Notes: generated from the sequence alone by a model not told the origin. Counted from the stretch's first letter, positions 54,601 through 63,191 are shown. The stretch: 64,000 nt of DNA from Anaerococcus nagyae (GCF_017874535.1 NZ_JAGGLS010000002.1:1-64000); one strand, 5' to 3'. Translations and numbers: made by a program.

Positions 54601-55053
54601 ATGGCAGGTATTATTACAGGTAAATCTGAAATAATGACCAAAAAAAGAAGCCTTATGGCATTTGCAAATATAGAAGACCTTCATGGTTCAATTGAACTTG
54701 TTATTTTCCCAGAAATCTATAAAAAATATAGAAATTTAATAGAAGATGATAATGTAGTCCTAGTTAAGGGTAAATTACAAGTGGACGATGAAGATATAAA
54801 GTTATTAGCTCAGGAATTTATAGATATAGAAAATTTAAATCTTAAAACTTTATATATCAAAACTTCTTATAATAGGTATAATGAATTAAGAAGGGTTTTA
54901 GCAAAAAATACAGGGGATACTCCTGTTGTAATATATTTTGAAGATAAAAATAAGTCAGTAAAATTAGATGAAAAATTACGGTTTAATATAAATGACGAAT
55001 CGATAAATATATTAGAAAACTTTTTAGGAAAAGGAAATGTTAAGTTCAGTTAG
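51604..55053 (+). CDS. dnaE: DNA polymerase III alpha subunit DnaE
   Basis: The 1149-residue protein has an N-terminal PHP domain (HVHTEYSLLDG, ITDHGQMYG), polymerase palm with catalytic D398 and D400 (PDIDIDFDYV), GPGRGSAAGSLVSYA, a helix-hairpin-helix region (RALNKKGLESLIKAGAFD) and a C-terminal OB fold (VTMAGIITGKSEIMTKK). It is the DnaE-type replicase. In Firmicutes it acts with PolC, which is not in this window. GAGGAG precedes the ATG. pfkA and pyk follow on the same strand, a dnaE-pfkA-pyk order common in Gram-positives. Confidence 0.96.
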   Translation: MENKFTHLHVHTEYSLLDGFSRIDDILDKAQSYGMDSLAITDHGQMYGVIEFYKKAKERGIKPIIGCEVYISDKDHLIKDPTNKRYYHLILLAKNNNGYKNLLKIVSEAYVNGYYYKPRVDLDFIKKYSEDLIALSACLSGEVSQRILEGDIGKAYETANKYKEIFGKGNYYLELQNHGLNKQEKVNEVLAKMHEDLDIDLVATNDVHYINKEDSYYQDVLLCIQTGALVKDEDRMKMPCDEFYLKSSDEMYAIFKDYKEALENTNKIAQMCNVEMEFHHPHLPYFSKLPDGLSNLEYLTQLVDEGLSQKYEKVSEDIRKRATREINVINSMGYVDYFLIVWDFVRFAKDNDIAVGPGRGSAAGSLVSYALDITQIDPLKYNLIFERFLNPERVSMPDIDIDFDYVRRDEVVEYVNELYGRDHVSQIVTFGRMQARNAIRDVGRVLDISYAKVDKIAKLIPAVINMTLDRALEESPKFKEAYDKDAESKRLIDTAKKLEALPRHTSIHAAGVVISKQVLTDIVPLSISNDQIVTQFNMTEIEELGLLKMDFLGLRNLTVIKDTIKDVKTNHGVDIDIDNIDENDPNIINQFNKAKTIGLFQFESAGMRNFLKNLKPTVFDDLVAANSLFRPGPMDEIPTYIHNKNHPEDVWYLDKKLKPILGVTYGIIVYQEQVMQIVQQLGGFSLGEADNLRRAMSKKKMDVMEANREVFVNGKIDENKDVIIPGCVRNGVSEGVANKIYDEMISFAKYAFNKSHSAAYSLVAVQTAYLKYYYPEEYMANLISSVMDSASKLYLYVNEAKSMDIDVIAPDVNLSYKKFFAKDGKIIFGLSGIKNLGTNFISAIEASRKANGKFKNFKDFLERVEEYDSRALNKKGLESLIKAGAFDSMGYKRSRLMAVYEKAMTNVHEGQKVNVKGQMNLLDMTSNNEANEDINLPDINEYPKKVKLSLEKDVLGFYISDHPLSESSDKLKDLVNFKTNYKDELMDDQIQSLDNKFVTMAGIITGKSEIMTKKRSLMAFANIEDLHGSIELVIFPEIYKKYRNLIEDDNVVLVKGKLQVDDEDIKLLAQEFIDIENLNLKTLYIKTSYNRYNELRRVLAKNTGDTPVVIYFEDKNKSVKLDEKLRFNINDESINILENFLGKGNVKFS

Positions 55054-55061
55054 GAGTTTAT

Positions 55062-56021
55062 ATGAATACTATAGGCATTTTAACAAGCGGTGGTGATGCC
55101 CCAGGTATGAACTCAGCCATAAGAGCTGCTGTTAGAACAGCTCTTAATAATGGTATGAGAATAAAGGGTATCAGAAATGGATATGATGGCCTTATGAAAG
55201 GTGATATATATGAAATGAATGTATCATCGGTTGCAGATATAATACATAAGGGAGGTACTATCTTAGGAACTGCAAGAAGTACTGATTTTAAAAATAAGGA
55301 GGGCCAAGAAAGAGGAGCACAAATTCTTTCAGATTATGGTATAGAAGGACTTATAGTAATTGGTGGAGATGGATCTTTTAAAGGAGCTAAGGCCTTATCA
55401 GATTTAGGAATAAAGACTATAGGTATACCAGGTACTATTGATAATGATATGGGGTATACGGACTATACTATTGGATTTTTCACAGCAATTGAAACGGTTA
55501 TAGATGCCATAGGCAAACTTCGCGATACATCTAGTTCTCATGGACGTGCTGTTGTAATAGAAGTTATGGGTAGAAATTGTGGAGACCTTGGTTTATACTC
55601 GGGTCTTGCAGGAGGAGCGGAATCTATTATTGTTCCAGAACATGAATTTTCTATAGATGATATAGTAGAAAAAATGGAGCATGGAAGAAAGAGAGGAAAG
55701 CTTCATCACTTAATTACACTTGCTGAAGGTGTAGGAGACCCATATTCCATAGCCCGTGAACTTGAAGAAAGAACTGGGATAGAAACTAAGGTTACAATAT
55801 TAGGTCATGTTCAAAGAGGAGGTGCACCTTCATCCGTTGATAGACTTTTAGGTTCTACCATGGGATCTCGTGCAGTTGAGTTGCTTCTTGAGGAAAAAAC
55901 AGGTCTTGCTATAGGGTATGTAGACGGTAAACTGATAGAAGTAGACATAGATCAAGCAGTCGGCAAAAAATCACAATTCGATGAAAATTTATATGAATTA
56001 GCTAATAACTTATCTAAATAA
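55062..56021 (+). CDS. pfkA: 6-phosphofructokinase
   Basis: The 319-residue ATP-dependent phosphofructokinase has TSGGDAPGMNSAIR, GGDGSFKGAKAL and the substrate/catalytic segment IPGTIDNDMGYTDYTIGF. EVMGRNCGDLGLYSGLAGGAE is also typical. It phosphorylates fructose-6-phosphate in glycolysis, and the allosteric-type architecture is kept. TAGGAG precedes the ATG 8 bases after dnaE, and pyk follows at 12 bases. Confidence 0.97.
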   Translation: MNTIGILTSGGDAPGMNSAIRAAVRTALNNGMRIKGIRNGYDGLMKGDIYEMNVSSVADIIHKGGTILGTARSTDFKNKEGQERGAQILSDYGIEGLIVIGGDGSFKGAKALSDLGIKTIGIPGTIDNDMGYTDYTIGFFTAIETVIDAIGKLRDTSSSHGRAVVIEVMGRNCGDLGLYSGLAGGAESIIVPEHEFSIDDIVEKMEHGRKRGKLHHLITLAEGVGDPYSIARELEERTGIETKVTILGHVQRGGAPSSVDRLLGSTMGSRAVELLLEEKTGLAIGYVDGKLIEVDIDQAVGKKSQFDENLYELANNLSK

Positions 56022-56033
56022 AAGGAGTTAATA

Positions 56034-57812
56034 ATGAATAAAACACCAGAAATTTTAAAAAAGACTAAAATAGTTTGTACCATTGGACCATCTTCTGAAT
56101 CATCAGAGATTCTAGAGCAGCTAATAGAAAATGGTATGAATGTAGCAAGGCTTAACTTTTCTCATGGTAGTCATGAAGAACACTTAGCAAAAATTAAAAA
56201 TATTAGAAAAGTTAGAAGAAAATTAAATAAACCAATAGCTATAATGCTTGATACTAAAGGTCCAGAAATAAGAACAGGCAACTTTAATGTAGATGAAGTA
56301 TATCTAAAACCAGATGACGTATTTACTCTTACAACTCGTGATGTAGAAGGTACTCAAGACATAGTATCTGTATCATATGAAGGTTTACCAGATGATGTAG
56401 AAGTAGGATCAAATATTTATATAGACGATGGTCTTGTGCAATTAGAAGTAACTGAAATTAAAGATGGTACAGACGTCATTTGTAGAGTACTAAATAACGG
56501 AGTACTTTCAAATCATAAGGGTGTAAATTTACCAGGATCTAAGACAAATCTACCAGCTATAACACCAAAAGACATTGAAGATATCAAATTTGGTATTGAA
56601 AATGACATTGATTTAATAGCTGCATCATTTGTTCGTAAAAAAGAAGATGTTTATGAAATTAGACGTATCTTAGAAGATAATGGTGGAGAGCATATAAAAA
56701 TTATTTCTAAAATAGAATCACAAGAAGGTGTAGATAATCTTGAAGAAATTATAGAAGCATCTGATGGTATCATGGTAGCTCGTGGAGACCTTGGTGTAGA
56801 AATCAGAACAGAACTTATACCAATAGTCCAAAAAGAAATGATTAGAAAGGCAAATCTTGCTGCTAAACCAGTAATAACAGCAACACAAATGCTTGATTCT
56901 ATGATAAGAAATCCAAGACCAACAAGAGCTGAGACCACAGACGTTGCCAATGCTATCATAGATGGTACAGACTGTGTAATGCTTTCTGGTGAAACAGCAG
57001 GTGGTAAATATCCAGTGGAAGCTGTAAAAACAATGAGAAATATTTGTATTACAACTGAACTATCAGATGACTTTATAGAAAACATCTATGAAACAGATAT
57101 TTCTGCATCAAATACTACAACAAATGCTATTGCTAGAAATACTTGTGATATTGCAAAAGAATTAGATGCAAAAGCAATCATCTCTTGTACTTCAAGTGGT
57201 AATACATCAAGAATCATTTCTAAATTTAAACCACAAACAAATACAGTTGCAGCAACTACAACAGATAGAGTAGCTCGTCAACTTTCTGTAGTTTGGGGTG
57301 TGTATCCAATAGTTATCCAAGAAGCTCAAGAAACAGATGAACTTATTGAACGTGCTATATTTGGTGCTATCAATGAAGGATTTGTAGCGGAAGGTGATAT
57401 AACAGTTGTAACAGCAGGTATTCCACTTGGTATATCAGGTACTTCAAATCTTATCAAAGTTCATACAATAGGTGATATCATAACATCAGGTACAGGAATA
57501 GGAACTAAGTCTGTTTCTGGTAAAGTTTGTCTTGCATCAACTAAAAAAGAATTAGAAGAGAAATTTAATGATGGAGATATCATAGTTGCTAAATTTACCG
57601 ATGCGGATATTACAGAATATATCCAAAAGGCAAGTGCTATAGTAACAGAAGAAGGTGGCCTAACAAGCCATACAGCAATAGCAGCAGTTCATTTTAGCTT
57701 GCCAGCAGTAGTTGGAGCATTCAATATCAGAAATCTTGTAAAAGATGGAGATACTATTACTGTAGATCCAATAGGTGGAGTAATCTATAAAGGAGAAGCA
57801 AAAGTTATCTAA
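56034..57812 (+). CDS. pyk: Pyruvate kinase with C-terminal PEP-utiliser domain
   Basis: The 592-residue protein has the pyruvate kinase barrel (KIVCTIGPSSES, MLDTKGPEIRTG, ISKIESQEGVDNL, MVARGDLGVEI, TATQMLDSMI) and the alpha/beta C-domain. An extra C-terminal PEP-utilising mobile domain (about 480-592) has GGLTSHTAIAA with the histidine of that family. The long form is typical of Bacillus and relatives. It makes pyruvate and ATP from phosphoenolpyruvate. Its TAA overlaps the next ATG. Confidence 0.96.
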   Translation: MNKTPEILKKTKIVCTIGPSSESSEILEQLIENGMNVARLNFSHGSHEEHLAKIKNIRKVRRKLNKPIAIMLDTKGPEIRTGNFNVDEVYLKPDDVFTLTTRDVEGTQDIVSVSYEGLPDDVEVGSNIYIDDGLVQLEVTEIKDGTDVICRVLNNGVLSNHKGVNLPGSKTNLPAITPKDIEDIKFGIENDIDLIAASFVRKKEDVYEIRRILEDNGGEHIKIISKIESQEGVDNLEEIIEASDGIMVARGDLGVEIRTELIPIVQKEMIRKANLAAKPVITATQMLDSMIRNPRPTRAETTDVANAIIDGTDCVMLSGETAGGKYPVEAVKTMRNICITTELSDDFIENIYETDISASNTTTNAIARNTCDIAKELDAKAIISCTSSGNTSRIISKFKPQTNTVAATTTDRVARQLSVVWGVYPIVIQEAQETDELIERAIFGAINEGFVAEGDITVVTAGIPLGISGTSNLIKVHTIGDIITSGTGIGTKSVSGKVCLASTKKELEEKFNDGDIIVAKFTDADITEYIQKASAIVTEEGGLTSHTAIAAVHFSLPAVVGAFNIRNLVKDGDTITVDPIGGVIYKGEAKVI

Positions 57813-59059
57813 TGATTTTAAAAAACATTAAGATAATTGATGTCCTACAAGATGGCAGAGGAGTAGCTCGTACAGAAGGAAAAATTGTCTTTGTCGAGAA
57901 TGCAGTTTATGGAGAAACTCTAGATGCCGAAATTATAGCAGAAAAGAAAAACTTCTTAGAGGCTAAAAAACTAAATACTAAGATAAAAAGTGATTATCAA
58001 AGAAAACCTCCATGTCCATATTTTTATGAATGTGGAGGTTGTTCTATAATGGACATCAATTACCAAACACAAATAAAGTTAAAAAAGAATTTAATAAAAA
58101 ATGCCCTAAAAAAATCTGTTGGATTAGACATAGAAGATTTAGAAATAATAGAAAGTCCAGAACTAAGATATAGAAATAAAGTACGCTTACAAGTAGATGA
58201 AGATGGTGGACTAAATTATCTAGAAGCATATTCTAAAAAAAAGGTAAAAATAGATGATTGCTTGATAGCAAATGAGCTTTTATCTAAAAATCTAAAAGAA
58301 ATCCAAGATATAACAAGGTCTATAAATAATGAATTTGATGGACCTATAGATGAAGTTACTATTAGATCAAGCGAAGATGATATTTTATTAAATATTCATG
58401 GAAATTTTAATGCTGAGTCAATTAACTTTATTAAAGAAAAATATAACGAACATAAATATTCCATAAATCTCTTAAACGCTAGACAACTAATTGTTATTAG
58501 TGGAAATGGCTACCTAGACTATAAGATAAATAATAAATCATTTAAAATAAGTGCCAACGACTTTTACCAAGTAAATGATTACCAAATAGAAAACTTATAT
58601 ACACTAGCAAGAGAATTTTTAGGAAATGAGCAAAAACTCTTGGACCTGTACTGTGGATCAGCAACAAGCTCCATGTCAATCAACGATGATCATATAGTAG
58701 GTATAGAAATTAATAAAAACGCTATCAAAGATGCCAAAGAAAATGCCAAAAGAAATAATCTCAAAGATTATAAATTCATAGCAAAAAATGCAAAATTCAT
58801 CGATAGCAAATTTATAAAAGAAAATAAAATCGACGCAGTAACAGTAGACCCACCAAGAGCAGGACTAGATAAAGAGGTAGTAAAAACAATAGCAAATTCA
58901 GGCATAGACAAAATAGTCTACATCTCCTGTAACCCGCAAACTCTGGCACGTGATATAAAAAGGTTTATGGATAGGGGATATGAGCTTAAAAAAATAAAAG
59001 CAGTAGATATGTTTCCTCAGACTATGCATGTGGAGGTAATTTCATGTCTTAGAAAATAA
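57812..59059 (+). CDS. RumA/RlmD-family rRNA (uracil-5-)-methyltransferase
   Basis: The 415-residue protein has an N-terminal TRAM domain (about 1-50), an iron-sulfur motif with C68, C74 and C77 (CPYFYECGGC), and a SAM methyltransferase domain with LDLYCGSAT, VTVDPPRAGLD and nucleophile C373 in SCNPQTLARD. It methylates a uracil in 23S rRNA; the position (U747, U1939 or both) cannot be read from sequence. It overlaps pyk by one base (TAATG) and ends the core-gene region. Confidence 0.92.
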   Translation: MILKNIKIIDVLQDGRGVARTEGKIVFVENAVYGETLDAEIIAEKKNFLEAKKLNTKIKSDYQRKPPCPYFYECGGCSIMDINYQTQIKLKKNLIKNALKKSVGLDIEDLEIIESPELRYRNKVRLQVDEDGGLNYLEAYSKKKVKIDDCLIANELLSKNLKEIQDITRSINNEFDGPIDEVTIRSSEDDILLNIHGNFNAESINFIKEKYNEHKYSINLLNARQLIVISGNGYLDYKINNKSFKISANDFYQVNDYQIENLYTLAREFLGNEQKLLDLYCGSATSSMSINDDHIVGIEINKNAIKDAKENAKRNNLKDYKFIAKNAKFIDSKFIKENKIDAVTVDPPRAGLDKEVVKTIANSGIDKIVYISCNPQTLARDIKRFMDRGYELKKIKAVDMFPQTMHVEVISCLRK

Positions 59060-59144
59060 TTTGATTTATATATATTATATATTTTTAAGATTTATTATAG
59101 GCCAAAAAAGTTTAGTCTTATATAAAAAAATATGGAGAGAATAG

Positions 59145-60608
59145 ATGGATATATTTAGTAAAACAGATAAAAACAGCGGTTCAGTTATGTTATTGGATCT
59201 TGGAATAAGCGAAGAAGGATTTGACTTTGCTTATGATATACAAAAAGCTATGGAGATTTCCGAATATGAGTTGGATGCAATTACTGTAAAGCTTAGCGAG
59301 AATGAAAATACACTGAAAAAACTTACTCCAAATTGCGATAAAACAGATTATATCCTTGCTTCTTCTAGTGGTGCCTTATGTGGAATGATGGATATTTTTC
59401 TAGTAGAAAAGCCTGGTGATTCGCAGCTTGTGGATATTTCAGATAAGTGGTTTGAAAATCGTATTATGGATTTTGCGAAGCTTTGTGGATGGGATTACAA
59501 GAGCAATGATTCTCTTACGTCAGCAATTAAACATCTAGAGAAAAAATTTAAGATTCCATACGATCAAACAGGTGCTGGTGATGCAGCCGGATTTGTCTTT
59601 GATCTAAATCCAAGAAACCATCATTTTAAATCTATGGCTCACAATCTGAGCTTATTAGGATTATTTTTTTCAATTTTTGATCAGTTTGCAAATACTTCTC
59701 ACTTCATATCTTCTGGGGAATTGATTTCTCTGCAGGAAGCTGATAATAATTTTGAGCTTAGAGGGAATAATTTTTCTAGTAAACTATTCTGTGGATTTGT
59801 AAATTGGTTTGGTCATTTGATTTCAGATATGTCAGGTTCATCAGCAAGTAGGGGACGAGGCATGGGAATACCATCGCCATTTTGGACTTGGACTAACGAT
59901 ATTATTGCTATGAAAAGAAAATTAAATATTAATACTTTAGATTTTGATAAATCACTAAATGAATTGGCGCTTCAAATATATAGTAATGGATATGATCTAA
60001 GGTTTGAAGCAACTAAGGCAATTCCTGTATTTGTTAATGAGTTATTAGTGAGGTTGATATATTCTGTTAGACGTTTGTTTATATTTTTTATGCAAACTCC
60101 AAAAGATGACAGGTCATTTAAACATATGTGGGAATTTTCCCAGCCTTTTTCAAACGCAAGTGTAAAGAGGATGCTCACTGTAGCTCATGGGACTTTTTGT
60201 TTGATAGATGTAGGAGATGCCGTAGCACATGGATTTATTTCTGGAGGCGGAAGTTTTAATGTAGCTGATTTCTTTTTACGATTAAATATTGTAGGTATAG
60301 GAAGATTTAGTATTTCATTGTATGGTGAGATAAGTCGAGAAGTAAAACGAAAATCATTCAAAAAAGAAGAAGTAATTTTAAGGCAGGAAAGAATAACTAT
60401 GATTGACTATGTCGAAGGCTTAAAAATACTTGCAGAAGTTTATGATGATAGATACCTCCTTATATTCACAGAGGAATTAATAGAAAGTGAAATGTATATT
60501 AATGCTTTTGAAAAATCAGTGCTTTTAGCTGAGAAAAGAAATGTTCCAAAGGATCAGATATTACGAAGTAAAGCTGACATTGATTCTTATTTTAAAGGAG
60601 GCAGATAA
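59145..60608 (+). CDS. Uncharacterised membrane protein, first gene of a two-gene cassette; YdjM-like motif pattern
   Basis: The 487-residue protein is not one whose function I can name. It has several hydrophobic stretches (about 65-85, 171-182, 217-227, 287-317 and 361-395). Two patterns stand out: D153-x5-H159-H160 with H166 (NHHFKSMAHN), and W-x2-H224-x3-D228 followed by a glycine-rich loop and P243-x-P245-F-W (GHLISD ... IPSPFW). This order recalls the HRxxTHS and HLxxDxxTPxGxxLLWPF motifs of YdjM-like membrane-bound metal hydrolases. That is inference, without alignment. GGAGAG precedes the ATG. It overlaps the next gene by one base, so the two proteins are co-produced. No homologous neighbours or mobility genes adjoin it directly. 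Confidence 0.6.
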   Translation: MDIFSKTDKNSGSVMLLDLGISEEGFDFAYDIQKAMEISEYELDAITVKLSENENTLKKLTPNCDKTDYILASSSGALCGMMDIFLVEKPGDSQLVDISDKWFENRIMDFAKLCGWDYKSNDSLTSAIKHLEKKFKIPYDQTGAGDAAGFVFDLNPRNHHFKSMAHNLSLLGLFFSIFDQFANTSHFISSGELISLQEADNNFELRGNNFSSKLFCGFVNWFGHLISDMSGSSASRGRGMGIPSPFWTWTNDIIAMKRKLNINTLDFDKSLNELALQIYSNGYDLRFEATKAIPVFVNELLVRLIYSVRRLFIFFMQTPKDDRSFKHMWEFSQPFSNASVKRMLTVAHGTFCLIDVGDAVAHGFISGGGSFNVADFFLRLNIVGIGRFSISLYGEISREVKRKSFKKEEVILRQERITMIDYVEGLKILAEVYDDRYLLIFTEELIESEMYINAFEKSVLLAEKRNVPKDQILRSKADIDSYFKGGR

Positions 60609-61717
60609 TGGTAAATCTTTTTAAAAAAAGCAAACTTAAGCAAGCGCAATATAAAGTAGAAGCTGCAATAAATATTACCAACATAAAGATTGATGATCTC
60701 GGGAAACATACTGGAGACTTATATGAATCACTGACAGCAATCGGGGATTTATTTGATAAAATCAAAAATGTTCCAAGTGAAAAGATGGCACAATACGAAA
60801 ACTGGAAAAAAGTCAGATCTGACTGGAAAGACAAAGCAGAAAAAATAGAAACAGACTATAACAAAGTAGCCAAAAGGAATTTAGGTGGTGGTGCAGCTGG
60901 TGCAGGTCTTGGAATCGCAGTCGTAACAATGGGGCCAACAGCTGCTATGGGAATTGCAACCACATTTGGACTTGCATCAACAGGAACTGCTATTTCCACC
61001 CTAAGTGGGGCCGCAGCTACAAACGCAGCCCTTGCTTGGCTTGGAGGAGGAGTCTTAGTTTCTGGAGGTGGAGGAATGGCAGCTGGTAATGCTTTTCTTA
61101 GCATGGCTGGTCCTGTGGGATGGGCTATCGCTGCAATTTCTCTTGTAGCCAGTGGCTTAATTTTATGGAAGAATAGCGGTGATAAAAAGCGTTTGGAAAA
61201 TCTTTTTATTGCCATAAGTAATAGAGATGTAAAGTCATATGAGCTTGCAATTATAGAAATTATTGAGCGTATAAATCGCATTATCGATGAGACTAATAAA
61301 TTAAATGAGGCAATTACTCTTATCAAGAGTTTTGGCTTAGACTATAATATTATGACTGAAAAACAGAAATACACACTTGGTTCTTATGTAAATTTGATGA
61401 ATTCATCAACCCAGCTTTTGACAAATCCCATAATAAATTTAGAGCCAAAATTTACTGAAGTAGATTTTGATACCTTCATAAATTCTAAGACTATAAATAT
61501 GAAAGCTAGCTTATGTAATGATAATAAGGCCCTAATTATCTCACTAGCGAATTTGCTTTATAAGATTGAAATAGATGAGGAAACTAAAATACTCTTGTGG
61601 AAGTCTTTAAAGAAAAATAAGGAGATGCTCAAATCAATGGGTATATCAAAGAAAGAACTTGATATTGATCTTATGAATATAGTTTCTGAGGCTTTAGAAT
61701 TTATATATCAGAATTAA
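60608..61717 (+). CDS. Uncharacterised protein with glycine/alanine-rich hydrophobic hairpin, second gene of the cassette
   Basis: The 369-residue protein has three parts. Residues 1-88 are a charged helical, coiled-coil-like region. Residues 91-187 are a Gly/Ala-rich hydrophobic domain (GGGAAGAGLGIAVVTMGP, then WLGGGVLVSGGGGMAAGNA and GPVGWAIAAISLVASGLIL). Residues 188-369 are an amphipathic helical region without motifs. The middle part resembles glycine-zipper segments that insert in membranes. I do not recognise a named family. AAAGGAGG lies before the ATG, which overlaps the TAA of the first gene. Possible roles include a membrane effector or pore partnered with the first protein; an immunity or scaffold role is equally open. 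Confidence 0.6.
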   Translation: MVNLFKKSKLKQAQYKVEAAINITNIKIDDLGKHTGDLYESLTAIGDLFDKIKNVPSEKMAQYENWKKVRSDWKDKAEKIETDYNKVAKRNLGGGAAGAGLGIAVVTMGPTAAMGIATTFGLASTGTAISTLSGAAATNAALAWLGGGVLVSGGGGMAAGNAFLSMAGPVGWAIAAISLVASGLILWKNSGDKKRLENLFIAISNRDVKSYELAIIEIIERINRIIDETNKLNEAITLIKSFGLDYNIMTEKQKYTLGSYVNLMNSSTQLLTNPIINLEPKFTEVDFDTFINSKTINMKASLCNDNKALIISLANLLYKIEIDEETKILLWKSLKKNKEMLKSMGISKKELDIDLMNIVSEALEFIYQN

Positions 61718-61896
61718 GGAAAGATTATATATAATTCGATATATTTTTATTGATAGGGCCACATATGCTATACCCCTAAATTCTTTATTTTATCTATAGC
61801 AAGAAAATAGACTTATTCAATAGCCTTCTAAATAAAGTGGTTCCTGACATTGTTTTTTTAAGCAAAATTTATTAGGGGCAAATTTGTGGGGTCACC

Positions 61897-62036
61897 TTAA
61901 AAGAGTTAGCATCCAAAATAGATACAAATAACATGTCCAATCCATCATTTATGATGTCTTGTGTGCAAAAGCCCCTTTTGCCTATAAAAGAGAGGATGGT
62001 GTGTATTTAATACCGATTGCTGCTTTAAGGCCTTAA
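61897..62036 (+). pseudogene. C-terminal relic of a DUF4143-type AAA ATPase
   Basis: Reading 61897 onward gives LKELASKIDTNNMSNPSFMM. After a frame change near 61960, FAYKREDGVYLIPIAALRP follows, ending at TAA 62034-62036. The pattern of Asn-Pro-x-Phe, then AYxREDGVYxxPI and a short tail, is how COG1373/DUF4143 ATPases usually end. The identification is from memory of the family. The rest of the gene is missing, so this is a fragment left by an old insertion or deletion. Confidence 0.5.
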
Positions 62037-62140
62037 TATTTTCTAGTATTTATGGATATATTCCCACATACGAGGCTTTTGAAAAATATGAAATGTTATC
62101 TATACTGACCACTCAAGCCACGTTGAGAGTGTAGTATTGA

Positions 62141-62401
62141 TTACGAAAATATAGAGGTATAAAAAAAGCAACCTGTGAAGAATTCAAAGAGTATGATCCT
62201 GGAAAACATGGATTAAAGGTTACAAATCTTCTTACTAACAGATCTGCTGGAAAAATAAAAGAGGACAAAGAAAAATCTACAGAAAAGATAGATGGTGTTA
62301 TCGCTACAATCATGGATCTTGATAGGGCGATAAGATGTGGGAATGATCAAGTGAATCTGTTTAGGGTTGATAGTATTTTAATGAGGGTATTATATCAATA
62401 A
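62141..62401 (+). pseudogene. C-terminal relic of a phage terminase large subunit
   Basis: An open frame without a plausible start encodes DKEKSTEKIDGVIATIMDLD followed by RAIRCGNDQ. The STEKIDGxxAxIMxLDRAI pattern is the C-terminal nuclease-domain end of Terminase_1-type phage packaging proteins. The preceding residues (KATCEEFKEYDPGKHGLKV) fit poorly, so the fragment may be a fusion of decayed pieces. It indicates former prophage DNA in this region. Confidence 0.5.
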
Positions 62402-62429
62402 TTAATGCTTGTTGTTGAGGTGAGTTAAA

Positions 62430-63050
62430 TTGAATAAATATATATCTAGTTTAGAAGAAGAATTTTCTTTGATAGAGCATGGATTCAAAGAGGAAGAAAA
62501 GAGAGCTATAGAAGATTATAAGTCTAGTGATAATCAATACATTAAAAAATTAGCATTGTTAGCTTATAAATCTAATGTATATCAAGTGAGAATGTACGGC
62601 GTATTTCTATTAGGTAACCTATCAGATGACGATGAAATTTTAACATTTATGAGAGATGAAGTTTCCAAAGATGACAATTGGAGAGTTCAGGAAGTATTGG
62701 CAAAGGCATTTGATGAATTTTGCAAGAAAATAGGATATGAAAAAGCACTTCCAGTAATTGATGAATGGTTAAAAAATAATAATCCTAATACAAGGAGAGC
62801 AGTTACGGAGGGATTAAGAATATGGACGAGCAGGCCATATTTTAAAGAAAATCCGAATGAAGCTATTGAAAGATTAGTCAATTTAAAAGAAGATTCGAGT
62901 GAATATGTAAGAAAATCGGTTGGAAATGCTTTAAGAGATATCAGTAAAAAATTCCCTGAGTTAATTAAGAATGAATTGATTAGCTGGAACTTACAAAGCA
63001 AAGAAATTAATCAAGTGTACAAGTTAGCAAGTAAGTTTATTGACTTATAA
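62430..63050 (+). CDS. HEAT-repeat DNA alkylation repair-like protein (AlkD/COG4335 type)
   Basis: The 206-residue all-helical protein has HEAT-like repeats (VYQVRMYGVFLLGNL, NWRVQEVLAKAFDEFCK, NPNTRRAVTEGLRIWTSRP, SSEYVRKSVGNALRDISKK). This is the pattern of AlkC/AlkD-like DNA glycosylase-fold proteins, and the W in RIWTSRP is typical of COG4335. It may excise alkylated bases, but catalytic residues were not verified. The TTG start at 62430 has GAGGTGA 6 bases upstream. It is an isolated gene inside the relic region. Confidence 0.7.
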   Translation: MNKYISSLEEEFSLIEHGFKEEEKRAIEDYKSSDNQYIKKLALLAYKSNVYQVRMYGVFLLGNLSDDDEILTFMRDEVSKDDNWRVQEVLAKAFDEFCKKIGYEKALPVIDEWLKNNNPNTRRAVTEGLRIWTSRPYFKENPNEAIERLVNLKEDSSEYVRKSVGNALRDISKKFPELIKNELISWNLQSKEINQVYKLASKFIDL

Positions 63051-63074
63051 ATTGTAAGTAAAGAAACTTTTTTT

Positions 63075-63098
63075 GGACTCTATGTCAAATAGTGTTGG
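63075..63098 (+). repeat. Possible insertion-sequence end
   Basis: GGACTCTATGTCAAATAGTG and the following TTGG resemble terminal sequences of some insertion sequences that begin GGxTCTxTGTCAA. No partner end or transposase is visible in the window, so this is only a candidate scar. Confidence 0.25.
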
Positions 63099-63191
63099 TA
63101 AATAATAATTAACCAAATACTTTTCTATGGATAGGAATTCCTGTTCATGGAATTTTTTGTTCACTTAAGTGAGTTGAACGAACTAATGTGA

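Larger units (their letters stand above)
61718..62429 (+). other. Degenerate 712-bp stretch with gene relics
   Basis: There is no intact gene here. Two decayed coding segments are recognisable and listed separately (61897-62036 and 62141-62401). The remainder (61718-61896 and 62037-62140) is stop-rich in all frames that I followed. No inverted repeats or promoter of note were found, apart from the RBS of the next gene at 62417-62423. Confidence 0.6.
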
